Source: Tomocerus qinae (Eukaryota; Arthropoda; Collembola; Entomobryomorpha; Tomoceridae). From it: a stretch of DNA of 64,000 bases. Below the pieces are notes generated by a model, which was not told the DNA's origin, did no database searches, and was given only the letters and a program-made list of their open reading frames with translations. The position numbers were made by a program, and so were the translations under genes. Positions 14,801 to 29,655 of this stretch are shown piece after piece; positions within the stretch are counted from its first letter, which is position 1; the number at the start of each line of letters is the position of its first letter. Location of the stretch: contig CM034548.1 of assembly GCA_020055645.1 (NCBI GenBank), positions 33,034,201 to 33,098,200 on the forward strand, read 5' to 3'.

Positions 14801-17800
14801 CTGAAACTAGAACAAATGTTTTTAGCGTGTCGAAAATGACAAAGCCCGGTTGGTTGAGTAGGAATGAGTGAAAACCCGCATAAACGTATCTGCACTTATG
14901 TACCTACTCAATTATTTTAAACTGGTATATAACTATCCCAGCAGGGTCTTATAAACTACAGAGAGTTAGTCTTAGAAATAGAATAATGTATAGAATCTTC
15001 TTACCTTTTATGATTGAATTAGGTTTAATTTTGGTTCGGTTGCACTATAGGTTGTACTTCTTACTGGATGTGTAGTTGTACATACAGTCGCATTTTATAT
15101 TTGTATAAATATTATTATAAAGAACGGCTTTTAAAACTATATTATAGTATAATGTGGAAAATGAAATTAAGGCATTAATTTATTGCTGTGTAGGTAATCC
15201 TTTCACTTTCACATGTCTAAATTTCCACGGTAAATTTAGGAATAATGTGGGAATATTTACACATATTCAGCCACTGACAGTTGAGGAATCAATCATATGA
15301 TCGGGGATCTGACTTCATTCATTTGTATATTCATTTATAAAAATCCTTTTAAATGTAAAACAAATAAATTAATAAAAGAAAGACTATGTAATTGTTTTGC
15401 TAAATACTAAAAATAAAATTTCACTTAGGAAAATAATAACTTAAACGGAAACAATTTTTAAAGTATTCAGCAATCCAATGAGTTTCCGTGTAGAAAAGGA
15501 AACTTAATCTAAAGAGCTCTTACTTTCTGTGGTAGGCTCATTTTTGGCAAATACACACAACACTACATCTACACTTATAAGCTAAGCCATGTCGTGTAGT
15601 ACAGAAATATTATGTACCTAGCTCTAGTTTACTCTCGTCTTCTCCATACATAGATATATACACATACCACGTAATATTATTATAGCCAAGAGAATTCTAG
15701 GTACAATACATACTAATCCGTATAGATTTATATAATTATATGCATTACCTACACGCTAAAAAGTTTTACACTGCATTCTCCTGCCTTGAGAGTTAAGTCA
15801 TGGACTGGTTTACCAGCCTATACTTGATAGTGTATGTATACCCCTCTTGGTATTTCTGATTTGGTATACTCTGTCTTAGCTCTGACTTGTAAGAATCATA
15901 TCTTCTTATATCGCCCACTTATCCTTACAATAGCCCCAGGTTCTTACACGCTATCCTGCAGTGCTCTATACTATACATTTTCGTATCCGTGTACCTTACC
16001 GTCGTCTCACTTCACTATTTTCTCAACGGAAAACAGACAAACTTAGCTAGCCATAATATTCGCAAGATAACAATAATTGTTTTTCTTAAAGCGCATTGTA
16101 ATACATAATATACAGACTTAAAAGCAAATATTATCTTAGTAATTCATAATAGGAAGAAATGAATAAAACATTGAAATGTCTCTATACTACTTATTATGCC
16201 GGATTGTGCAACTTCATGCAGGTTTCCATAGCTAAATATTAACTAAATAACTCTTTTACTAACTACTAGTAAATCTCATACTTCAATTCTCAAATGCTAA
16301 TAATATTCGTGCTAATGTAATATAATTGTAATGCAATAAATAGCTTGCGCTAACACGTCTACATAACTGACATTGACTCATATGCTTATTTGCAGCACTA
16401 ACTATATTATACATTTCCTGACAAAGAACTTTCCTTGAATATAACTAACAACTTACCTTTAAAATTCTATCGTACTATTAACACGCCGTAACCAAATGCA
16501 AATGCATTCTATTGCATCATTTTTTAACCTCCACTCCGGCAAATGACAAAGTACTAGTAAAGGATTTCATATTTCGCAATCTTACATGCTAATCAACTGG
16601 AATCAGAGATTAAAGTTGAAAGGGCAACTAAACTTTTTGACTCCTACCTATCATCGCTCTTTTGTTGCAATTGAAATAAATAATGTCTTTAATTAAAGCA
16701 ATGATCCGTGGTTGGTCCATTACAGGAATCAAAGAAGCTAGAGCAAGGAACCCGTACCTATTACCACATACGGAGATTATTTCTGTATGGAGTTTAGGCC
16801 TGTTGCTTATACTCCAATATTTATCACATTAAGTATGTAACTCCCATGTAGGCTATACCCGGAGCCTTGTTGCTTCAAAGTAGATCTTTGTCTTGTTGTA
16901 ATATGGCAATAGTTCATGTTGATGATATCTTCTTTCACAATCAGGCAAATTATTTTATTGTACTATTGTATTTTGATAATGTGAGCAATAATAATTCTCA
17001 TTATTATGTATGATGATTCGTAATTTGTATTATGTATACTATTTATCAACAGGAATTTCTGGTAGAATACATAAGGGAAATACTGTGCTTTGTGCTATAA
17101 TGAAAAGAAATATTAAATAGCTAGGGGCGAAGGGTACAAAAATCCTGTCTCAGCTTAGACTTATGGAGGAAGTCGAAGGAGTATTAGATTTGTATGCAAA
17201 ATGTATGCGCGCCGTTATATGCGCTTCATTTTACCCCAAAACGAAAATAATTTAACTAGTATAGTAACTTTTTTACATCCCTGCATCTTTGCATTCACAT
17301 AGATGTAAAAAATAATGCTATTTACGTATAATATATTCTCTATGATGGAATTGTCCAGTAGTATTTCCAATCCAAATGCAAATCGATGGCTTTTATCAAA
17401 AAATAAACTCAATTTGCATAGAAATTTAGTGTATGGATATTTCAAAAAAGAATATGACAGACAATCAGCGTTTGCTATTATAATTATTACTTTATTCAAT
17501 GATGTACCATCTAAAGAAAACTACTGTAATACATTCTGAATGACAAGCCAGTTAACATATACGAGTACAAATGTTTACAAATATAAAATACAAGCTAAAC
17601 AAGAAATAACTTTCCTTTGGTACATCTAGATTTGGTAGGTAGTTCACTCTTGTAATATTATTAGCAAATGGTTATCCACATAACTATTAGCATACATTTT
17701 CCAAATTCGTAAATTACTAATTACACTGAGAATAATAATTGACTATTTACTTCTTTCAACATCTAAACAGTAATCATGCAGAAATTAGCTAATGTACACT

Positions 17801-20639
17801 TAATTTCAGATAAATTATTCAGCGTGGATCTTTGTCTTGGCACAGCCAAATCTCCCTTTCATTAACTCATTCATACATACATTAATCTGTGGTAATTTAG
17901 TTGATACGCTTTCCATTTTAATTTCATAGCGTACAAAGAATTAAAATTGTAACAAATCAGTCAAACCATCGTCAAATAATTTGGCATTGCTTCTCTTAAT
18001 AATGAATCATGATTTCCTATTTCTTCATGTTTTAATATTTTTAAAATGTCCATTAAGAACATTCACGTATTTATCAAAACAACAGCTCGAAGTACCCCAA
18101 TTAACAAATGTTTGTATTTAACTGTATAAGAAATTCTCTTGTAAAAATTTCCTAGGGGTGTTCAATGTTTATTTCGTTCTTGAACTTTGATTCTTGGCTA
18201 AGACAATTTGAAGCAGCTTTTTTGAAAAAAACATAATCGAGAGAAGATAAATAATTTAAAATTTTTTTTACAAATACAACACTACAAAACACAAAAGAAC
18301 CTAGTTTCAAATATTAATATGATTAACAATTTTTTTCTAAAAACTTGAGTCATCAGTCTAATCTAAAGGACATTTCCAAAATCTAAACACTTGTCCATGA
18401 AACAATTTGGCAGTGAACTAATTAAAATATACATTAATATTAATTTTTAGTCGATATCAAATCGATTTCCTTCTCCAGATAATAATATTTTAGCCTAAAG
18501 TTTTCTTATATTTATGTAAAATTGCTAAACAATCGATTCCTGATCGTAGTTAAATGTAACCATTACTCAGCCCTGCTTTTAATTATTGGAAACAACTAAC
18601 AATGCAATTTTATGCGCATTTATTATATATTTAATATTATTATGGTTTAAATAATGTACCCCTAATACATGCAAACTGTCTTTACAATCATATTGCTCCA
18701 TCTCTACGACTAAATCAGTACTTACAAACTTACAAGTACTTAGTAATACTCAATTCTAAGTTAACAACCATTTTAACTAACTTACATAATCAGTTTATAG
18801 CAAGGTAATATCTAATTGTAGTATTATTTAGCTTTACAACAGCGTCACTAATTTAACTCATTAGGTAAATTAAAATATTAAGCGTGGCTGAAGACAAATA
18901 GGAAAAGGTAGATTTATACGCTAAATATACAAGTTACAGAATTGCATAGGAAGTACAGCTCCAAGGCTTATTAATTAATGCACTATTTGAACAACACTTG
19001 GAAACCTGGAAGCTCCGCTAATAACCATTAGAAATAGTACGTTGAGTCATATTTTATTGCATAGATAATTAGTTAAAGGCAAGGCAAGCTATCGTTGACA
19101 CAGTTTCTACTAGTATAAGTACCATAATTACAAAGCACTTCACATAATTAGTATGTTGTATCTAATTTAGCAGCCTAAGTGTACTATATAACCTAGAAAT
19201 TCACATAAAAAGGGTATTGGCAGAAAGAAGGTATAACAACTTGACAGTGTTAACTGAACTGATATAAATATTTATTTTCCGTCCAGTCTTTCAAGAAAGC
19301 TAGTTTAAATATGTAACCTAATGATAATTGTGTTACTTTATGGGAATAATTGACTTAAAATGTGCCGTAAACTATTTATAGTACAAATTTGATGGACACA
19401 TATTCAATTCACCATAACCTACTATAATTACTGAACTTCTATTTTGCCACATTTCTGATGGAAATTAATAATGTCGCTCAGGAAAATATTTTCGCCTGTT
19501 CTTTATATACCTGCAGGATAGTGAGAGAGTTTAGGAGCATTATTGCATTGCTTTCCAATTAGTAAGGCTTGTGCTGGAAATATAACGCTTGTATATATCC
19601 AAGCACATTTTGAAAATTCACCTTTGCATTTCTGTAATAGTCCTTGAGATAGTTTTGAAGTACTTCTGTGGTGTATTGCAATTAAAAACTAAACGAATGC
19701 TTAGTTTAAGTACACTCAATGATTAATTATAGTAGTTAGTCGTGAAAATACAATGCAATATGAAGGATTCAGAAATGAAAAGTATACTTGACACGTCCAG
19801 AAGTAAATTTCTGAACAGTCCAGTAGAAAACTCTTTTCTGGGATGAAATCACAACACAACGACAGTTACTCTAATTGTTTTCTCAAATAATCGAATAGTC
19901 ATCTAGTCTGATCTAGTGCGTTATTATTAACAAAGCGAGATGATAATAATTGAATAATAAGAATAAAATAACTCTTTAATAAATACTATATCTATGGTTT
20001 GAAAAAATAAAACTGCTAACTAATAATAAATCTCATGGTTGAGTATCTATACAATCTAATAAGGTGATGGCTTATTTCCTAACCATTAAAAAGCGAATTG
20101 ATCAAGACAATATGAGTCAAATCAAAAATATTTGAAATCATTTAAATCTTTGATATTAGCTGTAAATAACAGTTTGACAGGCGATTGAGCACTATTGTAA
20201 AACGGCAATTGAGTTTCGTAATGGACTACTATTATTGTAAAATGACTGTCTACTGTATATAGGCCTATATGTACATTTACTATTATGATGATATTTACCA
20301 TAATTAACCATGCAGTTCAAAAATAGGTACCCTTACAATTAATAATATAATTCTCAGTAATAAATAACTACGAAATTTTGATTTCTCATTCTATCCAATA
20401 AAGTATTACTTAAATATAAGGAAATTTAGATCGTAATACGAGAATTTCCTCTCCTACTTTAAGATTTCCTCTTTGACAATTTTTTTTAAGTCAAAATGCT
20501 AAAAATTGACTAAAATAAAAAAAAATTATTGTGATGAATCCGATAACATAATTATGTATTTTCTTGGACATCATCCAATTTATCTTATAATAATTATTCC
20601 TACAGATTGCTATGCGTTGGCTTAATTATACGAACTTAA
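5833..20639. other. AT-rich intergenic DNA, no gene supported
   Basis: About 15 kb with only short open frames. The longest, 12227-12553 (108 codons, plus strand), has no recognisable domain, signal or flanking exon. No RNA gene, complete transposon or long repeat was found by eye. Confidence 0.5.
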
Positions 20640-20659
20640 ATATATATATATATATATAT
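20640..20659. repeat. (TA)n microsatellite
   Basis: About ten uninterrupted TA dinucleotides. It lies 350 bp beyond the stop codon of the minus-strand SINHCAF gene. Confidence 0.9.
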
Positions 20660-20847
20660 TATGTGAATCTTTGAAAGTAACAGTCTAATGAGTAGCTATT
20701 AAATGACAAGAAGATTAGCAATATTGACCTGCTTCCACCAAGTCGTAATTAGTCATGACATTCAAACCCATTGCATAATTTGCATATCTGTGTCAATTGC
20801 AATGATATTTGATATTGTACCATGTACGGGCTAGACTTCTTCATTAT

Positions 20848-20853
20848 TTTATA
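20848..20853 (-). promoter_or_regulatory. Possible variant poly(A) signal for SINHCAF
   Basis: No AATAAA was seen on the minus strand within a few hundred bases after the stop. The nearest variant is TATAAA here, about 155 nt downstream of the stop. It is weak, since such hexamers are common in AT-rich DNA. Confidence 0.2.
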
Positions 20854-21008
20854 ATAATTCCTATCAAACCATATAATTCATTTCTATATTGCAGATACTG
20901 CACTTACTTAATATTACAGAATAATTGGTGTACTTATAATATTTACAGTTGATTACGTATTAAGTACTACATATTAATTAGATGCATATCCCTAAAGCAA
21001 TACGAAGG

Positions 21009-22750
21009 TTAATCGTAGTGATGGAGGGTTGTGTAGCCGCAGCCTGACATGAATGACCCAGCCATTATCATTGTTTTTGATCCCTTGGCGTCTGCTGGAG
21101 TCGTAGTGGAGGATACTGTGGCCAACATTCGAAATGCTTCGATGGCTGAATTCGAGGAGTCGTCGTAGCCTGAATCAATTGAGAAGCATTCCATTGAAGT
21201 CCCTTTTATCGAGGGAACTGAGTCCAGAGGAGAAGGGAGTGAGGAACTTGGAGTGCTTCGGCAGTAACATGGATTTAAAAATCGACGATCCAGAATAACT
21301 TCTCCACATGGTCCCTTGAAAATTATGCCGCAGCAAGTTTTCTCACTAAAACAATCACAGAACAATATCCTTAGTTTTCATTACATTATCTACATTTCGA
21401 CTGAAATCAGATTCATTGCAAGAAAAAGTTTGCTTACCGTTTCCAGAAGCTGAGATCCAAGAAACTGCTAATGGAAGAACAATTCTCCAGGGGAAGACAG
21501 GTTTTTGTACTCTGTCTCTTTCTAGACTTCTTAGAAATTCTTCCGGTTTTTAAACCATCCCTAGAAGAATTTACATTTTCTTCATCTCCAACTTCTCCTG
21601 GACTTGGAACAGGTGATGCCGCCAGACTGGAATGGTAGCTGCCACTCTCGCTTGATAAACACTCCACTGCGTTTTAAAAAATCTTTAGTAAATTAAATCA
21701 TTCTCATAATATTTGCTGAAAAATGCATTTAATAAAGCTCATTTTGGCAATTGAGTGACAGGTAAATGAAACCACTAACAATGGACATCATCGCTGAATC
21801 CTGACGGACTTGATTCTCGATTCCGATTCAGTTGCGGAATGTAAAGTTCTTTTTTCATGTTTTCATGCATATCCAGTGGAATTGGCTTTAATACATCCGC
21901 TGAACCCGCAACTCGTCCCTCTAAACCTTTATCTCCTTTTGGTTTACTCTTTTTTACTTTGTTTATCTTGGACAGTGGTTTACTTCCATGTCCAGCTCTG
22001 GCATCCACAACCTGTGACAAATATAACAACTTTATAGATAACGCAATAATAATTATTACTATTCATTTCTGATTAAACGTTTAGTTTTTAGGATGTTAAA
22101 CAGACAATGTAACAGCCAAATGCCAGGCATTGTAAATCTTAACAACTGAAACATTTAAAAATGTTATCCCTCTGTCACAGCTAATTGACAATTACGAATT
22201 AATTTGTCACGAGCTGTAATCACCAGTTTTCTCCCTCCTGAATAATGCTGTGAAAATGCATTATAAAATATTGCTATTTCGGTTGCTTTAATGACTGGCA
22301 TTTGGGTATCCCCCAATTATCACTTTTTGACTGGTGTTAGTAGTTTTGGATAGTCAGTTAACTTATTGCATTTATCAACATGTAAATTCTTAAAAATTGT
22401 AGTGTTAGATATTTAATTAATATTATAAACGAAGCTTACGTGTTGCCAATTTCTTGGGGAACCTTTGGGAAGCTTCTTCCATCGTTTTACAAGAAGCACA
22501 CATGCATTGCAAATCTCCCCGCTTCGATTTTCCCCAAGTTTGAAACACGCATAAAAATCTTCTTCATATCGTCTGCTATCCGTAAATCTTGAACTAAATT
22601 TTTAAAAATCTCATATAGTGCTTTGTGGGAAACCTTTTCATATTAATTTCAAAAATAATTATTATTGTAAATTTACCTGCTAGATTTGGCTCTGCATATA
22701 CAGCAGCCAGATGTGGATCTATAAACACGCGGTTTGTGGAAGCTAAACAT
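21009..22750 (-). CDS. SINHCAF: SINHCAF (FAM60A) homologue, SIN3-HDAC complex subunit
   Basis: Five coding exons on the minus strand: 22750-22677, 22593-22440, 22011-21780, 21666-21438 and 21345-21009, 1,026 nt in total, giving 341 aa. All introns are GT-AG (83, 428, 113 and 92 nt) and the frame closes across every junction. In animals this protein belongs to the nuclear SIN3-histone deacetylase co-repressor. The N-terminal block is nearly identical to vertebrate FAM60A: GCCICRAKSSSSRFTDS (residues 15-31), then Cys41 and ICNACVLLVKRWKKLP (52-67). Its cysteines (16, 17, 19, 41, 53, 56) suggest a GATA-like zinc knuckle. A Lys/Ser-rich linker follows. The second family block is FLDLSFWKR (about 222-230) running into a CCGIIFKG segment encoded by the last exon. 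The remaining ~90 residues form a Ser/Thr-rich tail; the human protein is about 220 aa, so this one is longer mainly in the linker and tail. ATG at 22750 matches the family N-terminus (MFSFHKPRVYRS against human MFGFHKPKMYRS). Confidence 0.93.
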
Positions 22751-22854
22751 CTTTATCGTCAAAATCGTCTACGGTTGCTTGAATAATTCTTAGTGGACAT
22801 TAAACTTTGATAGAAACGAAATCCTTTACTCAGTAATTACGGACTTCTGAGAAT
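22751..22854 (-). other. SINHCAF 5' untranslated part of first coding exon, with upstream splice acceptor
   Basis: On the minus strand a long pyrimidine tract ending TTTTTCTTACAG stops at 22855, 104 nt before the ATG. This is a strong 3' splice site, so at least one non-coding first exon probably lies upstream at higher coordinates. That exon and the promoter could not be placed. Confidence 0.55.
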
Positions 22855-25800
22855 CTGTAAGAAAAATAAAAAGAAATTTAGTTTTAGGACTTATTTTGTT
22901 ACCCTATGGCATTACACGAATAGTTTGAAGTTAAAGTAACAAAATGTAATTTGCCATCAAGTTTGCAAATCTGTTTATAAAGACTAAACACATTGTTTTG
23001 GGCGCTTGAATAGGGTTTCTAACTTATTCGCACACGCACGGTAGCACATATAAACGTACAGGCATAGAGTTGAGGTTTAATTCGCCCGAGACATGAAAGC
23101 TAGCTTATAGATTCACGTATTATGTCTGTCTATTAGTTTGTCAGTGTGGAAAATTAAGTTATGTGAACATAGCAAAACTGGCATAATTTACTGACCTTGG
23201 CGTCAAAATTGCAAAACTATCAAACAGCGTTACACACTTAACTTTATTTATTCTTAAGTTACCACTTCTACTACCTTTAGCCATACGATTTTGTGACTTA
23301 TGAACATGAATGGCTTTTCCCCTTCTGATTTCAATTTAAACTTGTCAATAACTGATCTGTCATCTGTGTGAACCAATTCTTGAACCAATGTAAACTTGGT
23401 AGTGATTGTTAAAATAAAATTTTCAAAAGCAAAAGTTTATAGATTATTTTAGAACTCTAAAAGAAAGTTAACTTTTGATTTTCATAAATAATGTCTATAA
23501 AAAGTGAAACGTGAAAACAATTCTATCTACACAAATATGTACACAGCATAGAAAACAAATGCACGTTTTAGTTGAATGACATATTCAATCAAACAAAAAT
23601 AGAGAAAGTATTACAAATACAAAAGTAGTTTCTCCATCTCTATACTGGTTTTTAATATTTGTACACCTCTTTTGGACGGAAATCAAAATAAGTTTTAATA
23701 GTAAACATTAAATTGGAATAAATGCTTTAGACAATGAAGCTACTGACATGCCCTTGGCTACCTTTAATTGTGCATAGAGATATTGTTGTATTTATATTAT
23801 TAATTATTAGATATACTGTGACAGTTACACTTTAGAAACTGCGATTCTATAGGTATAGATGGAAAGGAAACGCCAAAGAACAAATCAAATAGGGCAAATG
23901 AATAGACACGAAATCATTAAAAGCAACTATCAGAACCCATCTATTTATATATAAATAAGCTTCTAAAATAAGGCATTGTTTGTTTTCAGAATAGACTTCT
24001 CTGAAGTTCTCTGCTAAATCTGTTCCTACTCCAATATAATACATGTTTATCGAGTAAGAATTTGACCTAAATATTGTTGATATCTAAAACATATATTGGT
24101 TTTTAAAAATGAATCCTGAGTGCGGTTGGGGAATTAATAAATGTAATTGTCTAAATATGTTAAATTATCTCAATTTGCGTCATTCCCAGTGTCCCAGTAT
24201 TTTCACCCAGCTTTGTTAATGGAATAGGAAGCCTTTATTTCATTTTGGCATCCATGAAAATGATTTTAACACCTCAACGTATGGTTACCTCAAACATAGA
24301 ACACAAAAGCTTATCATAGAATAAACTCCGTCAAGGATTCAATGTAAAAGGTGTTCCAACTCCGATTTTTAAGTCAGGAGAAAATCAATAGCATAAGCTG
24401 CAAAGATAACAAGAGAAATGCAATTGTTATCTTAGACTTATTGAAACGAACAAACGATGTCGCCAAAAGTATTTCACTACTGCGGCATCCATTTTATATT
24501 TTCTATAGTCGAGTTTTTCAGGGTTTTACATAATTTAACAATAGAAAAAACAGTGCAAATATTTTCATAATGATGCTGTCCAGCTCATAAATAATTAATA
24601 GAAATAAAATAAAAGGAAAATAAATGAGAAGGAATAATTACTGTACACCGAGAGTTTCATCGAGTATGGAATGTTGTTGTGTACAGTATGAGCTAATAAT
24701 AGTGTAACACAGCATATCACATCATCCTAACACCATGCTGAATGTAGAAGTAGCATAGAAGAAATTCAAGGTTTGACCTACTTATTTTACTATGTGAAAC
24801 AATCAATGGCTCAGGCCGAGCTACACCATACAGAGAGTAGTTTAGAAGAGAGAGCATAATGGTATATAACAATGCAGACACACAAGTGAGAAAAACAGGA
24901 TTAGTTGGTATATGCATATATAGATACCATTTGATGGTATGAAGATAAATATAAGTTGGTTGCTACTGCGAGGAGAGTGAGGCAAATGTGTTAAGTTAAT
25001 AGTAGTAAGTAACTATAATATATTATAACTGCTTAAAGTACTTAGTGTGTGTCTACAATTCATGCATACTCACGACGTGCATCCATTACTAAATTGTGTA
25101 CTTCTGCCACTGCAATAATTTCAGCAGTTAGCTAATAGAAATCAAACTGCTACAGATTACTTCCATTGTTTATGCATGGCTGTGTACATCATTAAGCTGA
25201 TAGCACGTATCTACAGACATTGGAGAATGAGACGTAGTAATTATCACAATAATGTTTGATGCTCCTAGACAGGGCTTTATCTCGTTTCCTTGTAATTGTA
25301 TTCCAGTCTGACTACGAAGATACTTAATCTTGGTTAAAGGCCTTCGTCGAACATCTCACTGTCAGATAAAACCCAGATATAAATAGCCAACGCACTGTAA
25401 TATTTACAACCAGCTATAATGTCTCTGTGTACACACTACAAGTTAGACCTAGATATTTTGCTCATTTACGTACACACACAGCCAACTATCGCTTAATCAG
25501 CAAACAGAATGCTGATGTAGTAAATAGTACCTACTAGGTTGATGGGTTGATAAAATTGAGATTGAAATTCATTCATTCTGTCTGCTTCTGACTTGTTTGT
25601 TGTTGACTTTCTATTGCTGATCTTGTTACGTATCATGCTATGGGTGTTGACTTCTAATCCATATAAATCTACATACTTCTTGCATATACTCATCAGTTAC
25701 GAAACTAACGTATTTAATTCTAACTTGATTCGAGATCATGTACCTATTTACAACAAACCGGCCGGCTTTTTAAAATAAAATTTCTCTAAATGTAATTGAA

Positions 25801-28529
25801 AACCCCAAATTTGGTAGATAATTACCACACACTTTAAAAGTGCACTATAGTAGTAGGTAGTTCATTAAAATTCGCCGCTACAGAAAACAATTGGAACATT
25901 TTAATTAGGTGATGGCGATATAATCGAAAGTACCTTTGCATTAATACAATACTTAAAATGTGAACACTATAAATTCATTTTCAATACGAATCAAAATAAA
26001 TAATCACAATGTCTAGCTATTAGCAATGAAGTTGATAGATAGAAAACTATAAATGTCTTAAGTAGGTATCCATTCGAAAGCAACTACCTAATGATATCTA
26101 CGTGTAATACAATATACTAATTATAAGTTTATACTTATGTTTAAATCTTAAAGTTTCCTTTTTAGCAGCTCAATAAACTTTTATTTATATCGATCTTTCC
26201 GCTTTGATTAACTGGAATCAAGTTATTGTCTTTTCAGACCACAAAACAAAGTAAGGATATCTGTATTTCTCAACGTAAAGGCTATTACTATTAGCCTGGA
26301 GGAGTTGTTCGGCTACCTTTATTAAGTACATCTTGTACTAGTTAGATAAAAAGAGAAAATCTATTTAACCATTAGTTGTATTGAAACATATTTACATAAT
26401 GACTGTGAGTTTGATAGATAATGAATTAAGCCATTTAAATTAAATAAGCTATAGGTATCTATGCTATATATTCCACTTCACATAATTAAGTTATATTTAT
26501 ATAATTATTGATTACAGAAAAGAATTGCATCTTTGAGTGGTTCTATTATTTGCTAACACTATAGCAATGTGTAAGATACTTAATAATACATGACTACTAG
26601 TATAGAACATTACAGGTACATGAATAGAATTGTAGTATGACAGAAAAAAGTATTTCCCTTATTTATGAGACAAGTCTGGTCAAGACGCAGAAAGATAGTG
26701 AAGGGACTGATAACTTCCTTCAGAATATAAACACATAGACAAGGAAAAACGCCCTTTTCATGATGTTAATGGAATAGATGTTGTCACACAATGAACTTTC
26801 GCACTACCTGCCGAAGAACGAAGCAAAGTGAATGGCAATCAGCTTTCATCAGAGAATGTCAAGTCAAGTACGTCTACCAATATTTCTTCTTAGCCTCTAC
26901 ATTATTGCATGCATTATAAAATAGAAAATTGAATATAGAATTTGCAGCAAAAGTGCCCTGTCAGTCCTCCTAATCAAAATGTAGTAATAAACAAAAAAGG
27001 CAATCAATTGGATTTTGTCTCAAATAACAGAAAATAATTCTGGGCCATTTTCCAATCTTTATGAAAGATAGATGTAGGAAGAGATGTTTTAGTGGAAGAG
27101 TCTATATAGGATGAATGCTATTGGATTCTGCACACATACACGGTAGTAATTGTCTATTCTCTTCTTCCTCCTCGGCATTTGTTCGTGTTTTTATGTGTTT
27201 TCGTCATGCACTCTACATGCAATCAGACTGTGGCCGGTTTTATCTGGGCTGCTTGGCTTTTAATGTTAGTTAGCTTTTTATGTAGCTTATGTACGTACGT
27301 TAGGCTGAGGGTTACAGTGTTACATTCTACAATGTCTATGGCTACTATGCTATACGCAAGCGGCTACGCTATGCCATTCCATCCTCAGCTATGCTACATA
27401 GTTTTGCAGTTGACCCACTTTTGTCAGCAACTCTGTCATTGAGCTTCTGCCCTCAAACGTCTACGAAAACTTCCACAAACTATTACATTGTTAACAAAAA
27501 ACACACCGTCGCAATATGTAGAACTAAATAACTTTACTCCTCTTATAATTTCGCACTTATCCTTAACTTCAAAATGCATAAATGCCGAGTCCCCTACAGC
27601 CGAAAGTCTATATCACAAAACCTATGCATTATTATCAGTTTATTTCTACTCCATGCAAAGTTTAGCGTCAGAGGAAGCACGAGGATATCCAAATAAATTG
27701 CAAATTATGCAGTATGGATTATGGACATGAATAATGAAAACCTCTCGCTTAATCGAAATACATGTACACGAGAAACGCACTGCATACCCTATGCCACACT
27801 ATAAATATAATTGGCAGGTAGGTCAGTAAAAGTTGGAAATACCAAAGGCAATAGGTCGGCTACACACTCCAAATGCTAAACTACGTACCCATACATAAAA
27901 TAATACACGCAAAACTACAGCTTACAATTTTTCCAAATAAATCCCTTATATAACTCTCCCTAAGAATGACTACTAGTATATAGATATACAACATATACAG
28001 ATAGGAATATTAATTATAGCCCCTATTCTTTCAAAAGTTTAAAAATGGATAGCTTAAATTCAGTTTTAGAAAAACTTACTGAAATTGATATGACTAGGAA
28101 GGATCCGTTAGTTATCACTGACTCCTACACTTAGTACACACCAACACTTTTAAAAATCCAGTTCATAAATGAAATGAAATTCCGTAAAAATTCACAAAGT
28201 ACAGAGCACAGTAAACCTCTTTTCACTAAAATTGCCAATTTACAGTCTCAGATTTGAATCTGGTAAAAATGTTGCTAAAACTGAATGGCACTGTCACAAA
28301 AGTAAGTTTTAGCGAGTTGATGTAATGGTAGCATTAACTGTAATGAAATAATTGGACTGAACTTGGACACGGACAGAGGACGACAACTGGTTTACGGGTT
28401 GTGTATAAGGTTCCTGCTTTTGGTCGACTGCAAGTGAAACTATTTCTTCTCAGCTTATCCTCCTGAGCAAGTTGATTGAGACTGACGTAGTAGAAGTAGT
28501 ATGGTCTATCTACGTCTGTCTGCCTACAC

Positions 28530-28548
28530 CTCTCTCTCTCTCTCTCTC
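28530..28548. repeat. (CT)n microsatellite
   Basis: About nine uninterrupted CT dinucleotides (GA on the minus strand). Confidence 0.9.
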
Positions 28549-29617
28549 GTCGTACGTAGTAATAGTACACCGTCTGTAACTGAGCTTAGACTGAACGATG
28601 TAGTAGTACAGTAACCCACTAGCATTGCACGTCGATTGTGGGAATTACTAGATTACTATTACTACTACTACAACAACGTATTTGAGTACTAGTACGCCTG
28701 CCTTTGCCTTGCACTCAACTTCCCTTGGCTCAAGTTGAATTCCACGAACATCGCATAGAAAAGGCTGAGCCAGACTACGTTCAGACTACTGACGGCATGC
28801 AAGAAGCGAGAGCTCTTTAACTTACACTCATTAGACATACTACATACGGACTGAACCTTGACTTTGGCCATGCGAAAGGACTTTTATTCATACGAGTAAC
28901 TAGTACACACAGTTAAGCGAACACATAATAATAATAATATTTGCGAATATCTCTAATAAAAAGAGTTGGGTCCGCAATTCATTCATTCTCTGTCTGCATA
29001 CTAACAGTAACTTGTACAATTACCATTTCATTGCCATTTGCTTGCTTGACATACATAGTACTCCTCTCCTCACTCACTCACCAAGCATAGAGCAACCAAA
29101 GCTTAAACCGAAGCTAATGCAACATTAAACCAGACAGCCATAGAAGAAGACCTAACTGGTATCTATATTCTGACGAATCGTATACCTAGTACATAACTTC
29201 ATTATTATTATGTATCCCGTTTCTATGACTTTTACTATTACATTGCTTTGACGCGTTAACTTTGTTCTCCTTCTTCTGGTATGCTGAAGCTGACATTATT
29301 TGCTGACTTTTAGGTACTTTGTTCACAACATGGACTACATTCCTATTGTAAAATCAAAGGTAATTCACACATAAATACGTACACAAATCGTGTTGGGGAT
29401 GTTCCTCAAACATTTCACTATTGTTCCTATGTAGGTGGCAGATATACCTAAACTTAACCTAGTAATACATTTTAACTCCAATTACGCAATAGTGTTACGC
29501 CATTCAAGAGCAAGTGTAGTAATGCAGGTTATATTACTTCTATTACACATATATACCTTATAAACATCTACCAATCCAAACTTGATGAAACTAAACAACT
29601 ATTATATTATACCTAAT

Positions 29618-29655
29618 AGGTAATAATGGTATATAACAACCATTATTATCTACCC
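29618..29655. repeat. Short inverted repeat (hairpin)
   Basis: TAATAATGGT and ACCATTATTA pair around an 8-nt loop, with outer GGTA/TACC bases extending the stem imperfectly. No gene context; it could be a transposon remnant. Confidence 0.5.
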
